A program made the position numbers and the translations under genes. Of a stretch of DNA of 39,133 nt, positions 7,751-15,941 are shown piece by piece. The DNA comes from a bacterium (GTDB taxonomy: Bacteria > Bacillota > Clostridia > Oscillospirales > Oscillospiraceae). Numbering within the stretch: position 1 is the stretch's first letter; each line of letters opens with the position of its first letter. Location of the stretch: assembly GCA_019424865.1 (NCBI GenBank), contig JAHYYS010000014.1, forward strand, positions 628-39,760, read 5' to 3'. The notes under the pieces are model-generated. The model worked only from the letters and a program-made list of their open reading frames with translations, did not search any database and was not told the origin of the DNA.

Positions 7751-9211
7751 ATGAACAAAAAAACGCGCTTTCAGTCCCCTCCGCCGGCGGACCCCATCAC
7801 AGCGGTGCGGGAGTCCTCCCTGACCTTTCGCCTGAACATCGGCTTTTTTCTGCGGCAGCTGGGTATCTTCCTGGTGATGGACCTACTGCTGGTGGTCATG
7901 GCCGTCATTGGCGTGGTGCTCTATGCCGAGGGGCGCTGCGCCGACGTGGCCGCCCTGGTTGCGGAGCGGGGCGTACCCACCCAGGAGGCTCTGGACTGGA
8001 TGGAGGCCAGCGACTACACCATCACGCCCCTGGACCGGTTCACCCAGGGGGTCAATACGGCCCCGCCCCTGCTCCCCGTTCCGGAGGAGACCGCAGACGG
8101 CCTGCGCCGCTGGGATCTGACCTCCTTCTATACGGTGGAGCTGCCCAACGGCGGGGAGCCCTATGCCATTACCGTGGATCTGTCCGGCATTGCCCGGGTG
8201 ATTTACTGGGCGGGAATCGTGCTGCTGGTGTGTCAGGGGCTGTCCCTGTTCACCAATCTGTTCCGGAACAAGCGCTCCATCCGAAAGGTGCTGCGGCCCA
8301 TCCAGGAGCTGGCCGCCACCGCCGCCCGGCTCAACTCCGCCACCCACATGTCCCGCCGGGAGCTGGAGAGCCTGACGGGGGAGCTGGATAAAATCAACGC
8401 CAAGCATCTGGACAGCCGCATCGATCTGCCCGCCACCCAAAAGGAGCTGCACGCCCTGGCCCAGGCCATCAACGCCATGCTGGACCGGGTCAACCAGGCA
8501 TACAGCGCCCAGATGCAGTTTGTCTCCGACGCCAGCCACGAGCTGCGCACCCCCATTGCGGTCATTCAGGGCTATGCGGCGCTGCTGGACCGGTGGGGCA
8601 AGTCGGACCCGGAGGCCCTTCAGGAGTCCATTGACGCCATCCGCTCGGAGGCCGCCTCCATGGAAAAGCTGGTGGAACAGCTGCTGTTTCTGGCCCGCGG
8701 GGACAACGACTCCCAGCCGGTGAAGCTGCAGCGGCTGGATCTGTCCCTTCTGGCCGGCGAGGTGCTGCGGGAGGAGGAGATGATTCATCCGGATCGCCTC
8801 TTCCTGCCCCGCTGGGGGGAGGAGCCGGTGCTGGTATCCGCCGACCCCGGCCTGATGAAGCAGGTGCTCCGCATCCTGATGGACAATGCGGTAAAGTACA
8901 GCCCCGAGGGGGGGCGGGTCTATCTGCGGGTATCCCAGGGACAGGGACACGCCCGGGTCACGGTGCAGGACGAGGGGATGGGCATCCCGCCCGACGGTAT
9001 CCCCCACATCTTCGAGCGCTTTTACCGCACCGACCAGTCCCGGGACCGAAAAACCGGCGGCACCGGTCTGGGTCTCTCCATTGCCAAGTGGATTGTGGAC
9101 CGCCACGGCGGGTGGTTCGAGGTGGTCTCCCGCCTGGACGTGGGCACCCGCATCACCTTCCTGCTGCCTCTGGCCCCGGATCCGGCGCCGGAGCCCGCCG
9201 ACCTCTCATAG
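7751..9211 (+). CDS. Membrane histidine kinase (HisKA/HATPase)
   Basis: A 486-residue sensor kinase. The ATG at 7751 follows AAAGGAGGG; an upstream in-frame start at 7688 would overlap the flavodoxin gene. One transmembrane helix lies at about 35-57 (LGIFLVMDLLLVVMAVIGVVL), followed by an extracytoplasmic domain of about 90 residues and a second helix near 150-170. The H-box is VSDASHELRTPIAVIQGY, followed by N-box ILMDNAVKYSPEGG, G1 DEGMGIPPDGI, F-box FERFYRTDQSRD and G2 GGTGLGLSIAKWIVDRHGG. All catalytic motifs look intact. It is the probable partner of the regulator at 6363. The external domain is not one I recognise, so the signal is unknown. Confidence 0.94.
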   Translation: MNKKTRFQSPPPADPITAVRESSLTFRLNIGFFLRQLGIFLVMDLLLVVMAVIGVVLYAEGRCADVAALVAERGVPTQEALDWMEASDYTITPLDRFTQGVNTAPPLLPVPEETADGLRRWDLTSFYTVELPNGGEPYAITVDLSGIARVIYWAGIVLLVCQGLSLFTNLFRNKRSIRKVLRPIQELAATAARLNSATHMSRRELESLTGELDKINAKHLDSRIDLPATQKELHALAQAINAMLDRVNQAYSAQMQFVSDASHELRTPIAVIQGYAALLDRWGKSDPEALQESIDAIRSEAASMEKLVEQLLFLARGDNDSQPVKLQRLDLSLLAGEVLREEEMIHPDRLFLPRWGEEPVLVSADPGLMKQVLRILMDNAVKYSPEGGRVYLRVSQGQGHARVTVQDEGMGIPPDGIPHIFERFYRTDQSRDRKTGGTGLGLSIAKWIVDRHGGWFEVVSRLDVGTRITFLLPLAPDPAPEPADLS

Positions 9212-9249
9212 TCCCCGCCGTTTCTGACTTTTCCACCCTTCTGTTCGTC

Positions 9250-9289
9250 ACTGCCAGACAGCTGCGTACGCTGTCTGGCAGTTCCTTTT
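9250..9289 (+). terminator. Intrinsic terminator after the histidine kinase
   Basis: 12-bp arms (9250-9261 and 9271-9282) around a 9-nt loop are followed by a short T-rich tail (TCCTTTTC). It closes the operon that begins at 5648. Confidence 0.75.
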
Positions 9290-9424
9290 CCGCCCCGGAT
9301 TTCCGCCTCCCGCCGCCCTGCTCCCCGGGCCCTGCCGCTTTGCCCATGACTCGCGCTCCTGCGCACCAACGGTTTCTTTTTGGCATACGCTGGGGTAGAA
9401 ATTGATTGATTCGGAGGGTCGGCT

Positions 9425-10507
9425 ATGACTTCTTTGCCTCACATTGCATACTTTCTGGGGGCCAACTCCCCCGCCGGATTTTACTCCCTGTACTCCGAGC
9501 TGATTCAGCCGGAACAGGCACAGGCAGTCTACATTTTAAAAGGCGGCCCGGGCTGCGGAAAGTCCACCCTGATGCGCCGGGTGGGCGCGCGGATGGAGCA
9601 GGCCGGACTGGAAACGGAATACATCCTGTGCTCCGGTGACCACGACTCCCTGGACGCCCTGCTGCTGCCTCAGCTTCAGGCGGCCATCGTAGACGGAACC
9701 GCGCCCCATGTGGTGGAGCCCAAATACCCCGGCGTGGTGGAGCGCTATGTCAATATGGGGGACTGCTATGACCCGAAGGCCCTGGCACCGCTGAGGCAGG
9801 AGATTATGGGCTGTATGACGGGCTATAAGGAGTGCTATCAGCGGGCCTACCGCTGTCTGGGCGCCTGCGCGGAGATCAACGAGGACGCCCGCTCCATTCT
9901 CCTGACCCAGACTCTGACTGACAAGCTTGCCAAGCGGGCCCACGGCATTTTTGCCCGGGAAATCCACCGCAAGAAATCGGGCGCCCCAGGCTCCGTCAGA
10001 CAGCGCTTTCTGGGGGCGGTGACCCACGCGGGCCCCATCTGCCTGTTTGACACGGCGCTGGCCCAGTGCAGCCGGATCTATGTTCTGGAGGACAGCTACG
10101 GCCTGGCCCACGAGCTGCTGATCCATCTGCTGGCCGGCGCAGCCGCCGAGGGGTTCGGCATGGTGGTCTGCCCCGATCCCATGGCCCCCGATCGCCTGGC
10201 CCACCTGTTGATCCCCGAGCTGGAGCTGGCCTTCCTCACCTCCTCCCCCGCCCTGCCCTTCCCCGGGGAATCCTACCGGCGCATTCGCCTGGACGCCGCC
10301 GCCGATGGCGAGCTTCTGCGGCGCAGCCGTCCCCGCCTGCGCTTTGCCCGAAAGGTATCCGCCGCCCTGATGGACGAGGCGGTGGATTCCCTGGCCCAGG
10401 CCAAGGCCATGCACGACGATTTGGAGGCCCTCTATAACCCCTATGTGGACTTCGGGCTGGTGGAATCTCTGGCAGCGCGGATTGGCGACGAAATTTTGTC
10501 CCTCTGA
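9425..10507 (+). CDS. PRK06851-like P-loop ATPase with degenerate second half
   Basis: A 360-residue protein. GGAGG lies nine nucleotides before the ATG. The N-terminal half has Walker A GGPGCGKS (residues 40-47) and the segment EYILCSGDHDSLDALLLPQLQAAI. The C-terminal half repeats this layout: YVLEDSYGLAHELLIHLLAGAAAEGF (from about 219), then VVCPDPMAPDRLAHLLIPELELAF. The protein is therefore an internal tandem duplication whose second P-loop has lost its GxxxxGK(S/T). Length and layout fit the PRK06851 family of clostridial and bacillar ATPases, whose function is not established. It is monocistronic and ends at a strong hairpin. Function unknown beyond probable nucleotide binding. Confidence 0.82.
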   Translation: MTSLPHIAYFLGANSPAGFYSLYSELIQPEQAQAVYILKGGPGCGKSTLMRRVGARMEQAGLETEYILCSGDHDSLDALLLPQLQAAIVDGTAPHVVEPKYPGVVERYVNMGDCYDPKALAPLRQEIMGCMTGYKECYQRAYRCLGACAEINEDARSILLTQTLTDKLAKRAHGIFAREIHRKKSGAPGSVRQRFLGAVTHAGPICLFDTALAQCSRIYVLEDSYGLAHELLIHLLAGAAAEGFGMVVCPDPMAPDRLAHLLIPELELAFLTSSPALPFPGESYRRIRLDAAADGELLRRSRPRLRFARKVSAALMDEAVDSLAQAKAMHDDLEALYNPYVDFGLVESLAARIGDEILSL

Positions 10508-10518
10508 GCCCTGTAACG

Positions 10519-10558
10519 AACAGGACATCAGGCGCTGGATGCCTGATGTCCTGTTTCT
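10519..10558. terminator. Hairpin between converging genes
   Basis: 15-bp perfect arms (10519-10533 and 10541-10555) with a 7-nt loop and a short pyrimidine tail lie between the ATPase gene (plus) and the GH25 gene (minus). It probably terminates both. Confidence 0.75.
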
Positions 10559-10562
10559 CTGC

Positions 10563-11489
10563 TTATCGCAAATCCAGATTCAAATCCACATTTCCCTCGA
10601 TCCCCGCCACGGTGCCGGTGTGCGTGTACTGCCACAGGTCAAAGTGGTAATAGAAGTCGGGCCGCTCGTCGTACTCCGCCAGCCACAGCGCCAGGTCGGT
10701 GAATTCCCGCAGGTCATAGGTGAGATAGCCCATATCCTGGTTGAAGTAGACCATAGGCTCGTACCCGCCCTGACGGATCTCCTCGCAGAAGGCCAGCGCG
10801 CACTGGGTCAGCGTCTCGCCGTCCATCCCCTCGGTGCGCGCCCCCTCTCCGGAGGTAATGTACTCCCAGTCAAAGACCACGGGGTAGGTCACCTCATAGC
10901 CCTCCAGCTGTTCCAGCACATAGGCGGCCTCCTCTCTGGCCTCCTCGGGGCTGATGGCCTGGGAGAAGAAATAGACTCCTACCTCCAGGCCGGCGTCCAG
11001 CGCTCCCTGAATATTCTGCTCGAAGCATTTGTCCAGGATCAGGCCGCCCTCCGTGTATCCCCGGTAGCCCACCCGGATGATGGCAAAATCAATTCCGTCT
11101 GCCGCCACCGCCTGCCAGTCAATCTCCTTTTGGTAGAAGGACACATCCACGCCGGTTTTGGCCTGCACGCCATCCCGCTGGTAGGTAACCCGGCCCCGCT
11201 CGTCCATTCCGAAGTGAACCGGGTCATACCCGTTCACCGGCACGCCCTCCAAAACCGTCAGCAGCCGATCCCGATAGGGAAAGGTCTCCGGCTCCGCCGG
11301 CGGGGCCGCCTCCTCCCCTCTCCCCAGCAGGGTCAGGGACAGCGCAGCCGCCGACACTGCCAGCGCCAGAACAGAAATGACCAGTGCAGCCTTTCCCATC
11401 CAGCCGCCCCCTCTCCGCGGGGCCTCCCGCCGGGATCTGGGCGGCATATTCTCCTGCCGTCCCGCTTCCATATACCGCTCTTCGTCCAT
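10563..11489 (-). CDS. Membrane-anchored GH25 lysozyme (N-acetylmuramidase)
   Basis: A 308-residue protein. A basic cytoplasmic tail of about 33 residues is followed by one transmembrane helix (ALVISVLALAVSAAALSLTLL, about 35-55), then an extracytoplasmic GH25 domain from about 112 to the end. GVDVSFYQKEIDW opens the barrel with the conserved first-strand Asp (115). FDWEY supplies the Asp-x-Glu pair (207, 209) used in the family's catalysis. The C-terminal strand WQYTHTGTVAGIEGNVDLNL is typical. The expected activity is cleavage of the beta-1,4 bond between MurNAc and GlcNAc in peptidoglycan. AAGGAGG sits 6 nt before the ATG. The domain lies outside the membrane, so it fits wall remodelling rather than phage lysis. 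No holin or phage gene is nearby. Confidence 0.93.
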   Translation of the reverse strand: MDEERYMEAGRQENMPPRSRREAPRRGGGWMGKAALVISVLALAVSAAALSLTLLGRGEEAAPPAEPETFPYRDRLLTVLEGVPVNGYDPVHFGMDERGRVTYQRDGVQAKTGVDVSFYQKEIDWQAVAADGIDFAIIRVGYRGYTEGGLILDKCFEQNIQGALDAGLEVGVYFFSQAISPEEAREEAAYVLEQLEGYEVTYPVVFDWEYITSGEGARTEGMDGETLTQCALAFCEEIRQGGYEPMVYFNQDMGYLTYDLREFTDLALWLAEYDERPDFYYHFDLWQYTHTGTVAGIEGNVDLNLDLR

Positions 11490-11534
11490 TTCATTCCTCC
11501 TTGGTCCGCTTAGCTGCCAAAATTCGACCTTTTT

Positions 11535-11563
11535 ATTATACCAGCCTCACAGCCGGACTGCAA
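11535..11563 (-). promoter_or_regulatory. Promoter of the GH25 gene
   Basis: On the minus strand TTGCAG (11563-11558), a 17-bp spacer and TATAAT (11540-11535) lie about 45 bp upstream of the start codon. Confidence 0.7.
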
Positions 11564-11654
11564 CGAAAACCAGAATCCAGCTCAAATCATCTTACTTTTC
11601 TGTCACTCATTCTCGTTCTAAACATTTGGAACCCAGCGTTACGCCTGACAACCC

Positions 11655-11686
11655 AGGGCAGCCGCCGGATTTCCGGCGGCTGCCCT
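11655..11686. terminator. Strong GC hairpin downstream of the small membrane protein gene
   Basis: Perfect 15-bp arms (11655-11669 and 11672-11686) have only two bases between them. It lies 45 bp after the stop of the minus-strand gene at 11731. There is no T-run on either strand, so intrinsic termination is uncertain; it may instead block read-through or protect the 3' end. Confidence 0.45.
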
Positions 11687-11730
11687 GTCAAATTGGACTT
11701 GTCAATCTCATGCTTGGAAACCTTGCGGCA

Positions 11731-11967
11731 TCACGACTTCTTCGCCTTTCCGAACGCCGCGGCGCACACCCCGATGGCCAGGAGGCCCAGTGCCGCCTTA
11801 ATCCATCCGCCGATAAAGGTGTGCTCCACCAATTCTGCCACAGCCCCGCTGTCCGGGTAGCGCTCCAGCAGCTCCTTTCCCGTAGTACCCCAGCAAACCA
11901 GATCTCCTGCACCCCAGAGAATCAGCAGAATACCGATTCCAAACAGCACCACACACGCCCGCTTCAT
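11731..11967 (-). CDS. Small two-helix membrane protein of unknown function
   Basis: A 78-residue protein. Two hydrophobic segments are visible: ACVVLFGIGILLILWGAGDLVCW (about 4-26) and IKAALGLLAIGVCAAAFG (about 56-73). A short loop between them carries GTTGKELLERYPDSGAVAELVEHTF, and a basic tail KAKKS ends the protein. AGGAAATC precedes the ATG. It is probably an integral membrane protein with both ends on the same side. I do not recognise a family. It lies downstream of metH but 113 bp away, with a possible promoter of its own. Confidence 0.7.
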   Translation of the reverse strand: MKRACVVLFGIGILLILWGAGDLVCWGTTGKELLERYPDSGAVAELVEHTFIGGWIKAALGLLAIGVCAAAFGKAKKS

Positions 11968-12009
11968 GATTTCCTTCGCCCCTTACAGCAAGATAAGTTT
12001 CTCGTCCGA

Positions 12010-12038
12010 CCTATAAACGCCGCGATTTCAAATCACAA
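12010..12038 (-). promoter_or_regulatory. Possible promoter of the small membrane protein gene
   Basis: TTGTGA (12038-12033), a 17-bp spacer and TATAGG (12015-12010) on the minus strand form a partial match only. The gene might instead be read through from metH. Confidence 0.3.
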
Positions 12039-12080
12039 CAGCCCGCCAGACGATCAGGCAGTTTCAGCCGCCCCTGTCCA

Positions 12081-14471
12081 TCATCCGATGACCTGCCGGG
12101 CTACGTCCACGCTCTCCTTGGCGTCTCTGGCATAGAAATCTGCGCCGATCTGCCGGGCGTACTCCGGCGTGAGCACTGCGCCCCCCACCACCACGCGGCA
12201 GGACACCTGCTCCTGGCGGAGCAGGGCGATGGTCTCCTCCATACTGCGCAGGGTGGTAGTCATCAGTGCGGACAGGCCCACCAGCGGGGCGTGGAACTCC
12301 CGGGCGGCCCGGACCACCGCGGCGGGGTCCACGTCCTTTCCCAGGTCAATCACGGTGTAGCCGTAATTTTCCAGCAGCACCTTAACAATGTTCTTCCCGA
12401 TGTCGTGGATGTCCCCCTTCACGGTGGCCAGCACCACGGGCCCCTTGCCCGTCTCCTGCCCCGTGTGGCTGGACAGCTTCTCCCGCACCACCTCAAAGGC
12501 GGCCTGGGCGGCCCCCGCCGCCTGGATCAGCTGGGGCAGGAACACCCGCCCGGCCTCAAAGTCCGCTCCCACCTTATCCAGGGCTGGAATGAGCACCTGA
12601 TCCACCAGCTCCATAGGGTCGGTGTGTTCCAGCAGCTGCCGGGCAGCCGGGCCGGCCTCCCCCTTCAGGCCCGCCTCCACAATTTGGGCCAGGCTGCGCT
12701 CGCCGGCCGGCTCCGCCGCGCCCGGGCTGCGGCCGGCGGAGACCACTGTGGTGGACACCTGGGCGTCGCCGTAGGCGGCGATGAACTCCCGCGCCTCCCT
12801 GTCGATGTTCATCAGCAGATGGTAGCTGCGCACCGCCGCCATCATGGCCTCCGCATTGGGATTGAGAATGGGCAGATCCAGCCCGCAGGTCATGGCCATG
12901 GTGAGGAAATTCTGATTGATCAGGGGCCGGGCGGGCAGGCCGAAGGAGATGTTGGACACCCCCAGCACCGTTTTCAGCCCCAGCTCGCTGCGGACCCGCC
13001 GGAGGGCCTCCAGTGTCTGGGCAGCCCCCTCCTGCTCCGCCGACACGGTGAGGGTCAGGCAGTCGATATACACATCCTCCCGCCGGATGCCGAAGGACAG
13101 GGCCTTCTCCAAAATCCGCCCGGCAATGTCCATCCGGGCCTGGGTGGTCTTGGGGATGCCGTTCCGGTCCAGGGTCAGCCCCACCACCGCCGCGCCGTAT
13201 TTCTTCACCAGGGGCAAAATGGCCTCCAGGCTCTCCTCGTCCCCGTTGACCGAGTTGACGATGGCCTTGCCGCAGTAGACCCGCAATGCCCCCTCCAGCA
13301 CCTCCGGACGGGTGGAATCCAGCTGCAGGGGGGCGTCGGTCACCCCCTGGAGAGCCTTCACCACCCGGACCATCATCTCCGCCTCGTCAATCTCCGGCAG
13401 GCCCACATTCACGTCCAGAATGTCCGCCCCGGCCTCCGTCTGCTCGATGGCCTGGCCCAGCATATAGTCCACGTCCCCCCGGCGCAGGGCCTCCTTCATG
13501 GCCTTCTTGCCGGTGGGGTTGATCCGCTCGCCGATCACCCGCACCCGGTCGATGGGAACGGTGCGGGCGCCGCTGCACACGGCGGCTGGGACCGACCGGG
13601 GTACCTCCCGGAAGGGGTGGGCAGCCAGCGCCTCTTTCAGGCAGGCGATATACTCCGGGGTGGTGCCGCAGCACCCGCCCAACAGCTTGACCCCCTGCTC
13701 CGCCAGCACAGCCAGATCCGCGGCAAACTCCCGCGGCCCGATGTCATAGCCGCCCCCCGCCGGGTCGGGCAGGCCGGCGTTGGGCTTGATGGAAATGGGC
13801 AGCGTGGACCAGCGGGTCAGCTCCCGGGCCAGCGGCTCCATCTCCTTGGGCCCCAGAGAGCAGTTGACCCCGATGACGTCCGCCCCCATCCCCTCCAGGG
13901 TCAGGGCGGCGGAGGCGGGGTCACAGCCCAGGAAGGTCCGGCCCCGCTCCTCATAGGTCATGGCCACCATCACCGGCAGGCTGCTGCACTCCTTCACCGC
14001 CAGCAGCGCGGCCCGGCACTCCTGCAGGTCGGTCATGGTCTCCACCATCACCAGGTCCGCCCCGGCGGACACGGCGGCGCGGACCATCTCTTTGAAAATG
14101 TCCACCGCCTCCTCAAACTGGAGGGTGCCGGTGGGCTCCAGCAGCTGCCCGATGGGCCCCACGTCCAGGGCCACCAGGGCCCGGCCCGCGGCGGCCTGCT
14201 TTGCCAGGGCGACGGCGGCAGGGACCACCTCCTCCACCGTTCTGCCCGTGCGGCGCAGCTTCTCCCGGTTGGCGCCAAAGGTGTTGGCACAGAGGATCTG
14301 GCTGCCCGCCTCCACATAGGCGCGGTGGATGTCCAGCAGCCAGTCCGGGTGCTCCAGGGCCGCCAACTCGGGGGCCTCCCCCATGGCCAGCCCCCTGGCC
14401 TGGAGCATGGTCCCCATGCCGCCGTCCAGAAGGATGGGCCCGGGGGCGTTCAGCAATTCACGAAATTCCAC
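12081..14471 (-). CDS. metH: Cobalamin-dependent methionine synthase lacking the reactivation domain
   Basis: About 796 residues against roughly 1,200 for full MetH. Domain order: homocysteine-binding barrel (ILLDGGMGTMLQ; Zn ligands in GVNCSLGP and GGCCGTTPEYI), pterin-binding barrel (VIGERINPTGKKAMKEAL, DVNVGLPEID), B12 cap, and B12-binding domain with base-off His in GDIHDIGKNI. It stops right after the B12 domain. The AdoMet-binding activation domain is absent and is probably supplied by the adjacent upstream gene. The reaction is methyl transfer from methyl-tetrahydrofolate to homocysteine. GTG 14471 is preferred because AGGTGG lies just before it; GTG 14480 is the other option. The 5' end overlaps the activation gene by 14 bp. 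Confidence 0.95.
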   Translation of the reverse strand: MEFRELLNAPGPILLDGGMGTMLQARGLAMGEAPELAALEHPDWLLDIHRAYVEAGSQILCANTFGANREKLRRTGRTVEEVVPAAVALAKQAAAGRALVALDVGPIGQLLEPTGTLQFEEAVDIFKEMVRAAVSAGADLVMVETMTDLQECRAALLAVKECSSLPVMVAMTYEERGRTFLGCDPASAALTLEGMGADVIGVNCSLGPKEMEPLARELTRWSTLPISIKPNAGLPDPAGGGYDIGPREFAADLAVLAEQGVKLLGGCCGTTPEYIACLKEALAAHPFREVPRSVPAAVCSGARTVPIDRVRVIGERINPTGKKAMKEALRRGDVDYMLGQAIEQTEAGADILDVNVGLPEIDEAEMMVRVVKALQGVTDAPLQLDSTRPEVLEGALRVYCGKAIVNSVNGDEESLEAILPLVKKYGAAVVGLTLDRNGIPKTTQARMDIAGRILEKALSFGIRREDVYIDCLTLTVSAEQEGAAQTLEALRRVRSELGLKTVLGVSNISFGLPARPLINQNFLTMAMTCGLDLPILNPNAEAMMAAVRSYHLLMNIDREAREFIAAYGDAQVSTTVVSAGRSPGAAEPAGERSLAQIVEAGLKGEAGPAARQLLEHTDPMELVDQVLIPALDKVGADFEAGRVFLPQLIQAAGAAQAAFEVVREKLSSHTGQETGKGPVVLATVKGDIHDIGKNIVKVLLENYGYTVIDLGKDVDPAAVVRAAREFHAPLVGLSALMTTTLRSMEETIALLRQEQVSCRVVVGGAVLTPEYARQIGADFYARDAKESVDVARQVIG

Positions 14472-15135
14472 AGTGACCACCTGACTTTCGGTATTGGCAG
14501 CCGTCCCGGGCCGGACAGCCCAGACAGCTGCGTGCAGATTGGGTGACGCGCCCCCGGGACACGCCCAGAATGGCGGTGACCGATTTCCGGGGGATCAGAA
14601 TATGGCTGGCCGTGGCGGTCAGCCCCACCCGGCGGGGGGCGTCCAGCAGATCCAGCAGCTCGTTTTGTACACAGAGGGGCAGATCCCCGTATCCGGGGCT
14701 GAAGCGGTAAGGGAAGGAGCAGCCGGGAAATTCGCTTTGAATCGCGCGCTCAATTTGGTCGCACAGCTCCTCCGCCGCCGCGGCGGCACAGCCGTCCAGG
14801 GCCAGAGCCCGGGCCATGTCCACGCTCTCCCACCGGCGGATGAGCCGGTCCACCCCGGCCCCCAGTGTGGCGCAAAACAGCGCCGCCCGCTCACAGCCCT
14901 CCAGGTGCCGCTTCAGATCCCGGCCGGGGAGCAGCAGCCCGCAGGACAGGCGCACGCCCCCCTCCTCCGGTACCAGGTCGAAGCTCCTCCAGGCCCACCG
15001 GGGCCGGGCCGCCTGAAGCAGCTCGCCGGCACAGGACTCGGCCAGCGCCCGGGTCGCCGGATCGGCCCGCTCCGGCGGGCAGCCCATGTAGCGCAGGGCC
15101 TCGTCGAGGTTTAACTTGGTCACAGCAGCCGTCAT
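14458..15135 (-). CDS. Stand-alone MetH activation-domain protein
   Basis: A 225-residue protein that corresponds to the C-terminal activation domain of MetH (Met_synt_B12 fold). In E. coli this domain binds AdoMet and reductively remethylates inactive cob(II)alamin. The family's AdoMet/cobalamin motif appears as YRFSPGYGDLPL, where the full-length enzyme has R-x-x-P-G-Y-P. The region LFCATLGAGVDRLIRRWESVDMARALALDGCAAAAAEELCDQIE is a typical core. The C-terminus has a Cys-rich tail (CLGCPARDGCQYRKSGGHC), suggestive of a metal or Fe-S site as seen in clostridial versions; this is inference. It overlaps metH and follows the GNAT gene after 10 bp, so the three are probably co-transcribed. Confidence 0.88.
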   Translation of the reverse strand: MTAAVTKLNLDEALRYMGCPPERADPATRALAESCAGELLQAARPRWAWRSFDLVPEEGGVRLSCGLLLPGRDLKRHLEGCERAALFCATLGAGVDRLIRRWESVDMARALALDGCAAAAAEELCDQIERAIQSEFPGCSFPYRFSPGYGDLPLCVQNELLDLLDAPRRVGLTATASHILIPRKSVTAILGVSRGRVTQSARSCLGCPARDGCQYRKSGGHCGIS

Positions 15136-15145
15136 GGTTCACGCC

Positions 15146-15652
15146 TCACTGCTCGTTCAGCAGGGCATACATGCAGGAATCCTGGACCTGTCCGTTTTTA
15201 TACACGCTCCGGCGCATAATTCCCTCCAGCGTAAAGCCAGCCTTTTCCAGTACGCTGCGGGAGGCGGCGTTCCCCGCAAAGGGTTCGGCATCGATGCGCA
15301 GCAGCTGAAAACGCCTGAACGCCTCTTCACATATCTGACGCACCGCCTGGGTCATAATGCCCCTTCCCCAGTATGCCTCTCCCAGCCAATAGCCCAGCTC
15401 CCCGCTTTTACAATAGACATCCCCGCCTACAAACACGCCGATGCTCCCCACGGCGGCCCCATCCACCTCAATAGTGCGGACCAGCTGGCCCTGCCCCTCC
15501 CGGGCGATGCACGACGCAATAAACGTCTCGGCATCCTGCCGCGTATAGGGGTGGGGAAAGCTGTCGCGCATCCAGCGGGCCACCTTCTCGTTCCCCGCGT
15601 GGCGGGCGATGGAGTCCACATCCTCCATTCGGTATTTCCGCAGCAGAACCAT
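15146..15652 (-). CDS. GNAT acetyltransferase, RimJ/RimL-like
   Basis: A 168-residue protein beginning MVLLRKYRMEDVDSIARHAGNE. ATG 15652 is supported by GGGAGG about 8 nt upstream; the frame stays open further upstream only through the duplicated asnA fragment. Acetyl-CoA fold signatures are visible: GSIGVFVGGDVYCKSGELGYWLGEAYWGRGIMTQAVRQICEEAF (the WGRGIMT loop binds pyrophosphate), then NAASRSVLEKAGFTLEGIMRRSVYKNG. These are typical of the RimJ/RimL/SpeG-type group acting on protein N-termini, ribosomal proteins or small amines. The substrate cannot be told from sequence. It stands between the asnA fragment and the MetH activation gene. Confidence 0.88.
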   Translation of the reverse strand: MVLLRKYRMEDVDSIARHAGNEKVARWMRDSFPHPYTRQDAETFIASCIAREGQGQLVRTIEVDGAAVGSIGVFVGGDVYCKSGELGYWLGEAYWGRGIMTQAVRQICEEAFRRFQLLRIDAEPFAGNAASRSVLEKAGFTLEGIMRRSVYKNGQVQDSCMYALLNEQ

Positions 15653-15694
15653 CTCCGGATCCTCCCAACTGTTCTTTCTGGGCGCATTTTCCTG

Positions 15695-15786
15695 CGGCTT
15701 ACAGCAGCCGGACCCCGGCCGCCTCGCAGGCCTCCACGTTGGCCTCATCCCACAGGGAGGACTGCACCTCGCCGATGTGGGCCTTG
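15695..15786 (-). pseudogene. Second copy of the asnA 3' end
   Basis: This 92-bp segment matches 15938-16029 (the end of asnA) at 87 of 92 positions with no gaps. It keeps the reading frame for about 28 codons (KAHIGEVQSSLWDEANVEAC...) through the stop at 15699. Only one residue differs (EAAG for EVAG). No start codon with a ribosome site or other asnA sequence is attached, so it is a fragment, not a gene. Confidence 0.85.
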
Positions 15787-15937
15787 TTCCCATGGCCGCC
15801 CCCGGCGGCCATGGGGCCCCTGTTTTTCTTCATCCCCGGGCGAAATGAATCCGCCCGGGGAAATTCGCCGCTCTGCGGCAAATTTGCGGCCCTTCGCGCC
15901 GTCCCCCGCTGCCGCGGGGGCTGGGCAAGGCCGCCAT
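15787..15937. repeat. Hairpin-rich spacer between the two asnA 3' ends
   Basis: This 151-bp stretch holds four consecutive inverted repeats: about 15789-15816 (12-bp arms), 15833-15859 (9-bp arms), about 15861-15887 (11-bp arms, one mismatch) and 15901-15919 (7-bp arms). No T-run follows any of them. It is flanked on both sides by the 92-bp repeat. It has no open frame of its own and could be a palindromic mobile element, structured RNA or spacer. Confidence 0.6.
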
Positions 15938-15941
15938 CGGC

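Noticed and set aside
10563..11489. GH25 lysozyme as a sign of a prophage
   Set aside because: It has an N-terminal membrane anchor and its own housekeeping-type promoter, and no holin, tail or integrase genes lie nearby.
12291..14546. Plus-strand frame of 751 codons opposite metH
   Set aside because: Shadow of metH: no conserved motif and no ribosome site. Similar shadows lie opposite dnaE (27041-28780) and hprK-ROK (35678-37417).
15136..15145. Cobalamin or SAM riboswitch before the metH pair
   Set aside because: Only 10 bp separate the activation gene from the GNAT gene, and no B12-box-like or S-box sequence is seen further upstream in the unit.
15699..15881. A 60-codon gene made of the duplicated asnA end plus spacer
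   Set aside because: The N-terminal half is read through hairpin spacer and there is no ribosome site. Only the last 28 or so codons derive from asnA.
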